Below are positions 43,608 through 52,289 of a DNA stretch of 64,000 bases, one piece after another. The DNA is taken from assembly GCF_034424215.1 (NCBI RefSeq), contig NZ_CP139960.1, positions 5,022,001 to 5,086,000 on the forward strand, written 5' to 3'. Made by a program: the position numbers and the translations under genes. The notes beneath the pieces are model-generated. The model was given only the letters and a program-made list of their open reading frames with translations, did no database searches and was not told the DNA's origin. The stretch's first letter is position 1, and each line of letters starts with the position of its first letter. Source of the DNA: Niabella yanshanensis. Lineage in GTDB: Bacteria; Bacteroidota; Bacteroidia; Chitinophagales; Chitinophagaceae.

Positions 43608-45293
43608 CTATAGCTCAACCACTTTTTTGCTTCTTACACTATCAATTTTTTGTATGACCACTTTGTATTGTTGAATCAGGTCAGAAACAGCTGTGATTTC
43701 TTTTTTCGGAGATGTGAAATCCTGTTCCAGCTGTTGTTTATAATCAGATAATGACTGGGTTACATTTTTATATTCTTTATAAATGCTGTCAACCGCCATG
43801 TCGGCAACAGCTGACGTTAGCTTTCTGACAGCGTTGTCCCAGTTGATGTCCTTGTAGCGCAGGCGTAAAATATCCGCCTGTTTTTCCCAATTGGCAGTTT
43901 GTAGTTTTTGTCTATAGGCTTCTTTGAGGACTTGCTTTTCCTGCTGCGTCACCGTTTCTGCGAGTGAATTATCGATGGCATTCCAGCTCAATTCAACCAC
44001 AATTTTTTGAGTGGCTTTCAATGCTTCCTGTATCTCTTTTTCCTCCTGCGCTGCCAAAACCGGCATTACCGTTTCAACGTAACTTACAAAAGTAGCCGGA
44101 GCACTTTCAATATCAACGCATGCTTCTGTTTTTACCAGTTGTTTTTCGCAATCAGGCTTGTTTTTGCTTTTATTGCAGGTGGCGGGAGCGTCCTGGATTT
44201 CTTCAGTCACCGGCCCGGGAATAGTAACTATATTCACTACCTCCTTTGTCGAAGGCAAGGGGTCAGTATAGGATGCAAACTGTGGCTTTACTGCAGGTGG
44301 CATCGTCCAGGCAATTAGGGGATCAATTTTATGATTCGACGCCGGACTATGCAGCAGGGAGCACACCAGCATGGTTGCCATTAAAGTACATAGAAAAGAA
44401 AGACTTTTTACCGAAGGATATCTTCTCTTGCGCGAACCTAAAAGGAACTCTACTCTTTCCAGCAATAGCGATCGTTTGCCTGAAATTGGAACCGCTAATT
44501 TGTTAGTCGCTACTGTATTTTGTCGGGCTAGCAGCAAGAGGGTTTTGGCATACATACAACTATCATATTCAAATTGTATAACCCAGTTGTCGGCCGATTT
44601 TTCGCGCTCCAGGTTTTGCGTCTTCGCCAATAACCGGATAAACGGATTAAAGTAAAGAATAGTCAGGATGATTTGTGTGACCAGGTTTTGCAGGTAATCA
44701 TTTCTCCTGATATGAGCCAGCTCATGTAAAATGATAGCCTGAGTTTGCTCAATACTCAACTGGTTCATCATTGCTACCGGCAATAAGATAACGGGCCTGA
44801 GAAAACCCACTGTTAAGGGAGAAGAGATAATAGAGGATGTAAATATCTTTACCTTTCTTTTAATATTTAAATATTGAGAAGCATCCAGCAGGAATATTTT
44901 TAAATGTCCCGGCACCTTTCCCAATCCCTGGCTGCGCAATCTGTAAATACTTTGCGTCCCAATTACCAGCTTGATGATGGGTAATACTAAAAGGACTACA
45001 TAGGCAATGGCCGCATACATTATAAGGGGTTGGGAGGACCGGATACTGCCGATCCACTTTACGACTCCTGATACCGGATGAGTATTGGATAAAGAAATAA
45101 AGAAAGTTGCAATAAAAGCGGTAAAACCTGTCAGAAGCCCTGCAAAGCTAATATTGCTTAGTTGCCCTGCTGATAAGTGTTTGTAAAAACGGGTATAGCC
45201 CAAAACAAGCAGCCATATCAGGCCTGTTTGCCAGATGCTGTTGATAACAGCATTACCTAAAGCAGTTAGTACCGATTGCAAGCTTTCGTTCAT
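43608..45293 (-). CDS. M56 (BlaR1-type) membrane peptidase
   Basis: 561 residues. About four membrane helices in the first 320 residues surround the zinc site H-E-L-A-H (190-194) with the later Glu in N-L-E-R-E-K-S-A-D. After the last helix (about 298-316) the periplasmic part is helical and charged, with no penicillin-binding domain and no plug-like repeats, unlike the protein at 30089-32185. It is 2 bp downstream of its BlaI partner and should cleave or signal to it. The stimulus is unknown. Confidence 0.93.
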   Translation of the reverse strand: MNESLQSVLTALGNAVINSIWQTGLIWLLVLGYTRFYKHLSAGQLSNISFAGLLTGFTAFIATFFISLSNTHPVSGVVKWIGSIRSSQPLIMYAAIAYVVLLVLPIIKLVIGTQSIYRLRSQGLGKVPGHLKIFLLDASQYLNIKRKVKIFTSSIISSPLTVGFLRPVILLPVAMMNQLSIEQTQAIILHELAHIRRNDYLQNLVTQIILTILYFNPFIRLLAKTQNLEREKSADNWVIQFEYDSCMYAKTLLLLARQNTVATNKLAVPISGKRSLLLERVEFLLGSRKRRYPSVKSLSFLCTLMATMLVCSLLHSPASNHKIDPLIAWTMPPAVKPQFASYTDPLPSTKEVVNIVTIPGPVTEEIQDAPATCNKSKNKPDCEKQLVKTEACVDIESAPATFVSYVETVMPVLAAQEEKEIQEALKATQKIVVELSWNAIDNSLAETVTQQEKQVLKEAYRQKLQTANWEKQADILRLRYKDINWDNAVRKLTSAVADMAVDSIYKEYKNVTQSLSDYKQQLEQDFTSPKKEITAVSDLIQQYKVVIQKIDSVRSKKVVEL

Positions 45294-45295
45294 GG

Positions 45296-45679
45296 TTATT
45301 TTTTCTTTAAGTTGTCAATCAAAGATTGGATTTGATCTAATTCTTCTTCAGTAACCTGTTGGCTGCCAAGAGCCTGCATGACGAGTTGTGTCGATGACCC
45401 CCCAAAGAGATTGCCGATAAACTTATTCAGCAAAAATTTTTGGGTATTTTCCTTATCCGTCGCTGCTCTATAAATATGAGTTCTGGCTGAATCATCTCTG
45501 TTCACCAGCCCCTTGTCGTTCATAATTTGCATGAGCTTCAGGGTAGTGGTGTAACCCGTATCTTTTCCGGTAACCAGTTCTTCATGCACTTCCCTAACGG
45601 TTGCCTTTCCTTTTTGCCAAAGTACCTGCAAAATTTCCAGTTCACTTTCCGTCGGTTTCAATGTTTTAACGTCTGCCAT
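45296..45679 (-). CDS. BlaI/MecI-family transcriptional repressor
   Basis: 127 residues with the BlaI winged helix (P-T-E-S-E-L-E-I-L-Q-V-L-W, D-T-G-Y-T-T-T-L-K-L-M-Q-I-M-N-D-K-G) and the C-terminal dimerisation region where M56 peptidases cut. It is the first gene of a two-gene operon with the M56 peptidase (2-bp gap). A dyad at 45701-45716, 21 bp upstream of the start, is a likely operator. Confidence 0.95.
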   Translation of the reverse strand: MADVKTLKPTESELEILQVLWQKGKATVREVHEELVTGKDTGYTTTLKLMQIMNDKGLVNRDDSARTHIYRAATDKENTQKFLLNKFIGNLFGGSSTQLVMQALGSQQVTEEELDQIQSLIDNLKKK

Positions 45680-45700
45680 ACACCAAAATTTTAAGCAATT

Positions 45701-45716
45701 TACGATTTCTTTCGTA
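45701..45716. promoter_or_regulatory. Inverted repeat TACGA-N6-TCGTA, probable BlaI operator
   Basis: Arms identical to those of the 29649-29665 dyad (TACGA/TCGTA) but with a 6-nt rather than 5-nt spacer; located directly upstream of the second BlaI gene. Confidence 0.55.
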
Positions 45717-45786
45717 TAATTAACAACCCTTTAAAATTTTCTGATTTTTTTTAACAACTCCCTGAAGAGGTGGGACGGTGTGACGT

Positions 45787-46653
45787 TTAGTCGCGCAGGA
45801 TGGTGATCAGTTCTTCAATTTCTCTTAGCATATAGTATTTGTCATCCGTTTCATAGCATTTGCCCAGGTCTTCGAGTAATTTTGCTATTACCTGTTTATT
45901 GCTTTGAGGTCTGAAATAATCGGGTATCACGGCTGCGGAAAGCTTGTTAAAGTAGTTGTACAGATCATTATGGGTAAATACCTGCCCCAAAGTAGGATCA
46001 ATAAAAAACTCAATATTCAGATGGAGCTTTTCAGCATCCTTTTCGGTTTTCGATTTGAAATAAGCCAGTACAAACTGGTTGGGGATAGGCAGTAAACGGA
46101 TAGGGACATCCAATAATTCGGTAAGCAGGAGGTACAAAACGCCGTTACCGGTTTGGTTTCCTTTTTTGGATTCGATAATGCTGGAGATGAGGAACTCGTT
46201 GGGCAGGCGCGCTTCTCCAAGCGATCCTTTCAACCCGAAATAGTTATATAAAATGCTGGTAATAACATTTACCTGTTCGAGAGGAGTGAGGTAGTTGTTT
46301 AATTCGATCCAGATATTACGCCGCAGCCGTTCGATATCCTGGATCACTTTTCCGGTATGCAGATCGGGGTAAAGTAGCTTTGCTACCAGTAAAGCGCCAG
46401 GTATTAAATCGTGATGAGGCGCATGACTCCATGCTATAAAATCGTTCTTAAGATCGATAAAATGAAGGCGGTGTATGAGCAGTTCAATACGCTCCTGCAC
46501 ATGGTTGTCGATGGTGTTCTCCCAAAGGTTTTCGAGGTTGGCAATGATAGGGGTGCCGTAAGAGATAATACGATTACTTACCGCTTCAAATACTTCGGCA
46601 TCAGGGTCTTCAATCAGGGTCAATAATGCTTCAACTTCTTTATCATTATCCAT
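45787..46653 (-). CDS. SirB1/transglutaminase-core-2 family protein
   Basis: 288 residues, no signal peptide. A helical N-terminal part (about 1-90) is followed by the SirB1-like core (about 95-260) with L-E-Q-V-N-V-I-T-S-I-L-Y-N-Y-F-G-L-K-G and a region where the family has its degenerate transglutaminase site; no clear catalytic Cys is visible at the family position (I-I-E-S-K-K-G-N), so it is probably non-enzymatic. Function unknown. A perfect -7 box ends only 5 nt before the ATG. Confidence 0.75.
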   Translation of the reverse strand: MDNDKEVEALLTLIEDPDAEVFEAVSNRIISYGTPIIANLENLWENTIDNHVQERIELLIHRLHFIDLKNDFIAWSHAPHHDLIPGALLVAKLLYPDLHTGKVIQDIERLRRNIWIELNNYLTPLEQVNVITSILYNYFGLKGSLGEARLPNEFLISSIIESKKGNQTGNGVLYLLLTELLDVPIRLLPIPNQFVLAYFKSKTEKDAEKLHLNIEFFIDPTLGQVFTHNDLYNYFNKLSAAVIPDYFRPQSNKQVIAKLLEDLGKCYETDDKYYMLREIEELITILRD

Positions 46654-46658
46654 TGAAA

Positions 46659-46666
46659 CAAATATA
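46659..46666 (-). promoter_or_regulatory. -7 promoter element TATATTTG right before the SirB1-like gene
   Basis: Exact TAnnTTTG match on the minus strand ending 5 nt before the ATG at 46653, implying a leaderless or nearly leaderless transcript. Confidence 0.5.
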
Positions 46667-46673
46667 GCAAATT

Positions 46674-46713
46674 AGTCGATAGACCATAGCCGATGGCCCA
46701 TAGTCTATCGACT
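46674..46713. repeat. Long inverted repeat between the YebC and SirB1-like genes
   Basis: Perfect 11-bp arms AGTCGATAGAC/GTCTATCGACT (46674-46684 and 46703-46713) with an 18-nt centre that itself contains GCC/GGC. There is no T-run, so it is not an ordinary terminator; it overlaps the -35 region of the promoter at 46659-46666. Confidence 0.7.
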
Positions 46714-46723
46714 GTCAGCTTCT

Positions 46724-47446
46724 TTATCCCATATTATGGAAAACTTTCTGAACGTCTTCATCCTGTTCCAAACGCTCGATCAGCTTACTGATGTCTTCAG
46801 CTTGTTCGTCTGTAACGGGTACCGTAGTGCTGGGGATCCATTCCAGTTCAGCACTGATAGGAGTTATATTTTTTTCTTCCAGCGCTTTTTGCATATTACC
46901 AAAATCGGTGAAAGCTACCCGTAAAACAATGATCTCTTTGCCGTCATCGGTAGTACTTTCTCCTAATTCTTCCAGGCCAAAATCGATGAGCTCCAATTCC
47001 AGGTCGTCGGTATTCAAACCTTCGGGATTCAATTTAAAAACGCCCATTTTGTTAAACTGGAAAGCCACACTGCCGCTATTGCCCATGGCGCCGCCACCTT
47101 TATTAAAATGAGATTTTACATTGGCTACTGTACGTACATGGTTGTCTGTTGCGGTTTCTACCAGCAGCGCCACGCCATGTGGTGCATAACCTTCATACAA
47201 AATTTCGTCGTAATTCACCAGTTCTTTGCCCTGTGCACGTTTAATCGCCGCTTCCACACGATCTTTCGGCATACCTACGCTTCTGGCATTCTGAAAACAA
47301 CGGCGTAATGCTGCGTTTTGTGAGGGATCCGGTCCACCTGCTTTTACAGCAATAATAATTTCTTTACCTATACGGGTAAAGTTCTTAGCCATTTTATCAT
47401 ACCTGGCAAACATCGAGGCCTTACGAACTTCAAATATCCTTCCCAT
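46724..47446 (-). CDS. YebC/PmpR-family regulator or translation factor
   Basis: 240 residues from the ATG at 47446 (M-G-R-I-F-E-V-R-K), the normal YebC start; the open frame extends upstream without support. Motifs include [23 protein letters not shown] and [19 protein letters not shown], all diagnostic. Members act as transcription regulators, and some relieve ribosome stalling at proline stretches. A -7 box TAGATTTG lies 21 nt upstream. Confidence 0.96.
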   Translation of the reverse strand: MGRIFEVRKASMFARYDKMAKNFTRIGKEIIIAVKAGGPDPSQNAALRRCFQNARSVGMPKDRVEAAIKRAQGKELVNYDEILYEGYAPHGVALLVETATDNHVRTVANVKSHFNKGGGAMGNSGSVAFQFNKMGVFKLNPEGLNTDDLELELIDFGLEELGESTTDDGKEIIVLRVAFTDFGNMQKALEEKNITPISAELEWIPSTTVPVTDEQAEDISKLIERLEQDEDVQKVFHNMG

Positions 47447-47467
47447 AAAAAATATAAATTGAGGCTG

Positions 47468-47475
47468 CAAATCTA
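47468..47475 (-). promoter_or_regulatory. -7 promoter element TAGATTTG for the YebC gene
   Basis: Exact TAnnTTTG match on the minus strand, 21 nt before the ATG at 47446; it supports that start. Confidence 0.5.
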
Positions 47476-47487
47476 AGCAAGCCTTAA

Positions 47488-47517
47488 TAAAAAACCGCCT
47501 CTTTTTTAAGGAGGCGG
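47488..47517 (-). terminator. Terminator of the APC permease gene
   Basis: Stem CCGCCTC/GAGGCGG (47495-47501 and 47511-47517), followed on the minus strand by a T-run. Confidence 0.85.
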
Positions 47518-47543
47518 CTGTTATAGAAAATCCAACTGTTCAA

Positions 47544-49061
47544 TTAGTGCAGTCCGTCGCCGGGAGGATCTTCAGGAATGACTACCTGCCCCTTAGCCAG
47601 TTTACTATTTTTAACGCTGTAGCCAAAATAGATAATAAAACCAACGGCCAGCCACCCGCCCAGGCGGGCCCAGTTTTCCCATCCAAGACCCAGGATCATG
47701 GCCAGGCAGGAAATAATGCCCAGGATCGGGAACAGGGGAACAAAAGGCGTTTTAAACTGGCGTTTGAGATTGGGCTCTTTCTTCCTGAGAATAATCACTG
47801 CAGCACAAACCAGTATGAACGCAAATAAAGTTCCGATGCTGGTCATGTGCCCTACCACATCGCCCGGTACAAACGCAGCAAACAGCCCCACTAATAAAAG
47901 AATAATGAGGTTGCCTTTATAAGGCGTTTGAAATTTCGGGTGTAATTTGCTGAATGAGGCAGGTAAAAGCCCGTCTTTACTCATTGAATAAAATACCCGG
48001 CTTTGACCTAACAGCATCACTAATATAACCGAAGTAAAGCCCGCAAGGATAGCAATGGTAACCGCATCGGCCAACCATTTATAGCCTGGCATAAAATTCT
48101 GTATCGCTGCTACTACCGAGGCTTCTCCACCCTGGCTGGGGTCTCTAAAGAAAGAAACCGGCGCCAGTCCGGTTAATACATGCCCAAATAGTAAATATAA
48201 AGCAGTGCAAATAACCAGAGAGCCTAAGATACCGATGGGTAAAGCTGTTTTGGGATTTTTGGTTTCCTGGGCTGCCGTGCTCACTGCATCAAAGCCAATA
48301 AATGCGAAGAACACCGTTCCTGCCGCACCCAAAATACCCATGATTCCGCCAAAATTGTGGCTTACTCCCTGGTGATCCACATATTCTTCGGCCGGAGGTA
48401 TATAGGGTGTGTGGTTCGAAGGATTGATAAACTTCCATCCCAATACAATTATTAATACAACAATGGTCACTTTTACAATAACGATCAGGGCATTCACAAA
48501 AGAAGATTCTGAAGTGCCTTTAATAAGTAACATACTCATCAGGGTTACTATAAATAAGGCAGGAATATTCATGATACCCCGTACACCTTCGGGCGATACC
48601 TGGAAGGGGGAATGACACCATTCATAGGCTATCGGTTTCCAATGCAGGATATTGACCAGGAGATTATTCAAATACTCACTCCAGGCAATTCCTACGGTAG
48701 CAGCACCCACAGCATATTCCAGTACCAGGTCCCAGCCGATTACCCAGGCCAGCATTTCGCCCATGGTAGCATAGGTAAAAGTATAGGCACTACCCGATAT
48801 AGGGATTGAAGACGATAGTTCGGCATAACAAAGACCGGCAAAAGCGCAACCAATTGCTGCCAGGATAAAACCAAATGTTACGGATGGTCCCGCATTTTGC
48901 GCAGCAGCAGCAGCAGTACGTACAAAAAGGCCGGCACCTATAATGGCACCAATACCTAATGCAACCAGCCCTCCGGCAGTGAGTGTACGCTTCAGGCCTT
49001 TCTCAGAGTCGGATGCTTCCGCCAGTAAAATACTAAGAGGTTTCTTTGTAAATAATCCCAT
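47544..49061 (-). CDS. APC-family amino acid permease (cationic amino acid transporter type)
   Basis: 505 residues with 12 or more helices. The segment A-L-G-I-G-A-I-I-G-A-G-L-F-V (about 35-48) is the substrate-binding unwound helix 1 of APC proteins; F-I-G-F-D-A-V-S-T-A-A-Q-E-T-K-N-P matches helix 6. The length and C-terminal helices fit the CAT branch (cationic amino acids), but specificity cannot be fixed. Monocistronic, with its own terminator. Confidence 0.93.
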   Translation of the reverse strand: MGLFTKKPLSILLAEASDSEKGLKRTLTAGGLVALGIGAIIGAGLFVRTAAAAAQNAGPSVTFGFILAAIGCAFAGLCYAELSSSIPISGSAYTFTYATMGEMLAWVIGWDLVLEYAVGAATVGIAWSEYLNNLLVNILHWKPIAYEWCHSPFQVSPEGVRGIMNIPALFIVTLMSMLLIKGTSESSFVNALIVIVKVTIVVLIIVLGWKFINPSNHTPYIPPAEEYVDHQGVSHNFGGIMGILGAAGTVFFAFIGFDAVSTAAQETKNPKTALPIGILGSLVICTALYLLFGHVLTGLAPVSFFRDPSQGGEASVVAAIQNFMPGYKWLADAVTIAILAGFTSVILVMLLGQSRVFYSMSKDGLLPASFSKLHPKFQTPYKGNLIILLLVGLFAAFVPGDVVGHMTSIGTLFAFILVCAAVIILRKKEPNLKRQFKTPFVPLFPILGIISCLAMILGLGWENWARLGGWLAVGFIIYFGYSVKNSKLAKGQVVIPEDPPGDGLH

Positions 49062-49230
49062 ACGTGTCTACTTTGAGTGGTATATTATTTTTTGATCAAT
49101 TGTTTTTAACAGAGGAAAAATAAGGAATAATCGTATATGCCTTAACAAAACTTTTGGAAGTTACATATATTATTCTCTATTTTACCATGTTTTAGGTATC
49201 ATAAATTTAGTTTTAAGTCTGCCTTACTAT

Positions 49231-50661
49231 ATGATGAAAACAAAGAAAGCCGGATTAATTGCGTTGATAGCTTTTACGCTTGTCGCTATAATACATTTGT
49301 TTAGCTTCGAAGTCAGTCCTTTACCTACTCAGCTGCTTTTTGCTTCGAGGTGGATATTGATTATGGTGCTTATCCTTTTTGCTGTTGTAAAAAAATCACT
49401 TACAACCTGGATCCTGGTCAGCATTTTGTTTGGTGCCACACTGGGAAGCGACTTCCCCGGCGTGGCGCTGTCATTTCAGCCATTAAGCCAGGGCTTTATT
49501 AAATTAATTAAAACTATTGTTGGTCCTATTCTTTTTGCAACACTGGTATATGGCATTGCCGGGCATTCGGATCTGAAGCAGGTAGGACGCATGGCCTGGA
49601 AGTCCCTGTTGTATTTCTACAGCGCTACTACCATTGCTTTATTTATTGGCCTTGCTGCAATCAACATTACAAAAGCGGGGGTGGGGGTAGATGCATCAAA
49701 AATTCCGCATCATGATCTGCCTAAAACATCGGTGGTAAAAGAGGCAGATGCCGCTGCTTTAAAAAATATTCCGGAAGGAGATCAGTGGATCTATAAAACA
49801 ACCTCCTTTTTCCGGGATATCTTTCCTGAAAACATCGTAAAATCTATTTACGAAAACCAGGTGCTGCAGATCGTGATATTCTCTGTGATATTTGGAATTG
49901 GCCTGGCGAAGCTTCCCGAAGGAAAGAAAAAGCCGATAGTAGACTTTATGGAAAGCCTGTCAGAAACCATGTTCAAATATACGCACCTGATTATGTATTT
50001 TGCGCCGATTGGAGTAGGCGCTGCCATGGCCTATACTGTGGGACATATGGGCATAGATATTTTAAAATACCTGTTCATGCTGCTGATCACGCTTTACGCA
50101 GCCCTGATCGCGTTTATATTATTGGTATTGTTACCCGTTGCGTTGTACCTGAAAATTCCGATTAAGAAGTTCATCCAGGCTATCCGCGAACCGGTATCGA
50201 TTGCTTTTGCCACTACCAGTTCCGATGCGGCTCTACCCGCCGTAATGAGAAATATGGAACAATTCGGCGTGCCAAGGAAGATCGTGTCCTTTGTAGTTCC
50301 AACCGGGTATAGCTTTAATCTGGACGGTACCACGTTATACTTATCGCTGGCTTCCATTTTTGTGGCTCAGGCTGCAGGTATGGACCTGTCTTTTGGCCAG
50401 CAATTGCTTATTGCTCTCACTTTAATGATCACCAGTAAAGGTGTAGCAGCTATCCCCAGGGCGTCTTTGATCATATTGATTGCCACTGCTGAGCAATTTG
50501 GCTTACCTATTGTAATTATTGCTGCTATTTTGGGGATTGATGAACTGATGGACATGGGGCGAACCTCTGTAAACGTTATTGGTAACTGCCTGGCCTCGGT
50601 GGTGGTAGCTAAATGGGAAAAAGAGTTCGACGAGTCGAAAGCACTGGCTTTTAAAGATTAG
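49231..50661 (+). CDS. Dicarboxylate/amino acid:cation symporter (DAACS, GltP/DctA-like)
   Basis: 476 residues, about eight helices with two re-entrant loops. The Ser-rich hairpin A-F-A-T-T-S-S-D-A-A-L-P (about 325-337) and the later N-L-D-G-T-T-L-Y and D-x-x-x-D-M-G-R-T-S-V-N-V-I-G-N signatures are diagnostic. It takes up glutamate, aspartate or C4-dicarboxylates with Na+/H+. It has a somewhat long soluble insertion after helix 4 (about 160-195). It starts 169 bp from the divergent APC permease. Confidence 0.94.
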   Translation: MMKTKKAGLIALIAFTLVAIIHLFSFEVSPLPTQLLFASRWILIMVLILFAVVKKSLTTWILVSILFGATLGSDFPGVALSFQPLSQGFIKLIKTIVGPILFATLVYGIAGHSDLKQVGRMAWKSLLYFYSATTIALFIGLAAINITKAGVGVDASKIPHHDLPKTSVVKEADAAALKNIPEGDQWIYKTTSFFRDIFPENIVKSIYENQVLQIVIFSVIFGIGLAKLPEGKKKPIVDFMESLSETMFKYTHLIMYFAPIGVGAAMAYTVGHMGIDILKYLFMLLITLYAALIAFILLVLLPVALYLKIPIKKFIQAIREPVSIAFATTSSDAALPAVMRNMEQFGVPRKIVSFVVPTGYSFNLDGTTLYLSLASIFVAQAAGMDLSFGQQLLIALTLMITSKGVAAIPRASLIILIATAEQFGLPIVIIAAILGIDELMDMGRTSVNVIGNCLASVVVAKWEKEFDESKALAFKD

Positions 50662-50729
50662 CAAATATTTATTTACAGGGTGAACTTTTTTTTAGCACTT
50701 TTGTTGAATCGCTAGCAAATGCCAGGCCT

Positions 50730-50737
50730 TATCTTTG
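50730..50737 (+). promoter_or_regulatory. -7 promoter element TATCTTTG for the DedA gene
   Basis: Exact TAnnTTTG match, 65 nt before the ATG at 50803; no convincing -33 TTTG at the right distance. Confidence 0.4.
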
Positions 50738-50802
50738 ACGGGTTTAGCATAACTGCCTAAATATTAAAGCACATAAACGAAAACGAACGATAAAATTAAA
50801 TC

Positions 50803-51594
50803 ATGATCGAGTTATTGAGCACGGCATTTCAGTGGACGGATTTATTGCAGCCAACCTGGTATATAGAAAATGGAGGGTTGTGGTTAATATTGTTTGTTGT
50901 TTTTGCGGAAACAGGTTTATTTGCAGGTTTTTTTCTGCCCGGTGATACCTTATTATTTATAGCTGGCATTTTTGCCCACAAGATGGAAAAAGCAGGTGAG
51001 CTGGTACCCGGTTTGGCCAACCAGTTTATGCAGGTAATTGGTTTGGGACATATACATAATGAGTGGGTAGATTTGTTTGTATTGTTTGGCCTGATTGCTT
51101 TAGCAGGCATATTGGGTAATATGGTAGGCTACTGGACAGGTAGGAAAGTAGGGCCATCCATGTATAGCTGGAAGGAAAACTTTTTCTTCAAAAGAAGATA
51201 CCTGGAGCAGGCGCACGACTTTTACGAAAAGAATGGTGGATTCGCCATTGTGGTTGCACGTTTTCTACCTTTTATCAGAACTTTTGCCCCGATTATCGCA
51301 GGTATTGTGAAAATGGAAAGAGCTAAATTTACTTTCTACAACGTTTTGGGCTGTTGCTTGTGGGTATTCAGTTTGATTTTTGCCGGCCACTTCCTGCAAA
51401 AATGGTTGATGAGTCATTATAATTTCGATCTTACCGCCCACTTGGAAATCATCATTATTGGCATTGTTGTGATTACCACTTTCCCTGTTATTATGAAGCT
51501 GGTAAAAGGGGGAAAGAAAAGTAAAGAAAAACTGATCGAAGAAGCGCAGGAAGAGCGTATGGATAATACGGTTGAAGAGCAGCAAAAAAACTAA
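50803..51594 (+). CDS. DedA/VTT-domain membrane protein
   Basis: 263 residues. The VTT domain has F-A-E-T-G-L-F-A-G-F-F-L-P-G-D-T-L-L (about 38-55), G-Y-W-T-G-R-K-V-G and V-V-A-R-F-L-P-F-I-R-T-F-A-P (about 151-164), the acidic and arginine motifs of DedA proteins, which help recycle undecaprenyl-phosphate or other lipids across the inner membrane. The C terminus is a charged tail (E-E-A-Q-E-E-R). Its last 4 bp overlap the end of the convergent epimerase gene. Confidence 0.94.
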   Translation: MIELLSTAFQWTDLLQPTWYIENGGLWLILFVVFAETGLFAGFFLPGDTLLFIAGIFAHKMEKAGELVPGLANQFMQVIGLGHIHNEWVDLFVLFGLIALAGILGNMVGYWTGRKVGPSMYSWKENFFFKRRYLEQAHDFYEKNGGFAIVVARFLPFIRTFAPIIAGIVKMERAKFTFYNVLGCCLWVFSLIFAGHFLQKWLMSHYNFDLTAHLEIIIIGIVVITTFPVIMKLVKGGKKSKEKLIEEAQEERMDNTVEEQQKN

Positions 51595-52244
51595 CTTTTA
51601 GCTGCTGCTTTTATATCGCTGATTTCAAGAATATTTTTGTGAAAGCCATGTGTACTTACCTGTATCATGGCTTTTGCTAATTCAGAGAGATGGATCAGTT
51701 TTCGGGGTACTATCCATTTCAGTATTTGTATAACCGGTTTATATAGTGCCGGTACATTCAATGCGCCCTTAAAAGACTCCATGCCACCCGGCCGAAAATT
51801 ATATACCGCCTTTAACGGAAGTTTCAGCAAGTCATTTTCTGTTTTACCTTTTACACGTGCCCATCTTATCCTGCCTTTTTCTGTACTATCGGTGCCAGTA
51901 CCCGACACATAGCAGAAGGTCATGCCCGGGTTTTGCCCGCAAAGTACTGCTGCTACATACAGCGTAAGAGTATAGGTCATACGGTAATAATCTTCAGCGC
52001 TTACCCCTACAGAAGATACGCCAAGACAAAAGAAACAGGCATCGTATCCCTGCAAACGGTGCTCAACAGGTGTGAGGTCTTCAAAATTGCTGTGTAAGAT
52101 CTCTGTGAGTTTTGGATGGGTTATATGCGCAGACTTCCGGCTTATTGATAAAACGCTCTCTATCCTGTCGTCACTGAGACAATGCTGCAAAACGCCTTCT
52201 CCAACCATTCCGGTAGCTCCTGTTATAATTACTTTTAGTTTCAT
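51591..52244 (-). CDS. NAD(P)-binding epimerase-like oxidoreductase
   Basis: 217 residues with a Rossmann start I-T-G-A-T-G-M-V-G-E-G-V and the downstream C-Y-V-S-G-T-G-T-D. It lacks a clear Y-x-x-x-K dyad and is shorter than classical SDRs, resembling the HTATIP2/YwnB-like NAD(P)-binding group. Substrate unknown. It is convergent with DedA, overlapping by 4 bp, and lies 46 bp upstream of the rluD stop. Confidence 0.8.
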   Translation of the reverse strand: MKLKVIITGATGMVGEGVLQHCLSDDRIESVLSISRKSAHITHPKLTEILHSNFEDLTPVEHRLQGYDACFFCLGVSSVGVSAEDYYRMTYTLTLYVAAVLCGQNPGMTFCYVSGTGTDSTEKGRIRWARVKGKTENDLLKLPLKAVYNFRPGGMESFKGALNVPALYKPVIQILKWIVPRKLIHLSELAKAMIQVSTHGFHKNILEISDIKAAAKS

Positions 52245-52289
52245 AATACCTTAATACCTGTTTAGCAGGCAAACGTTTCTTAGCGGATT

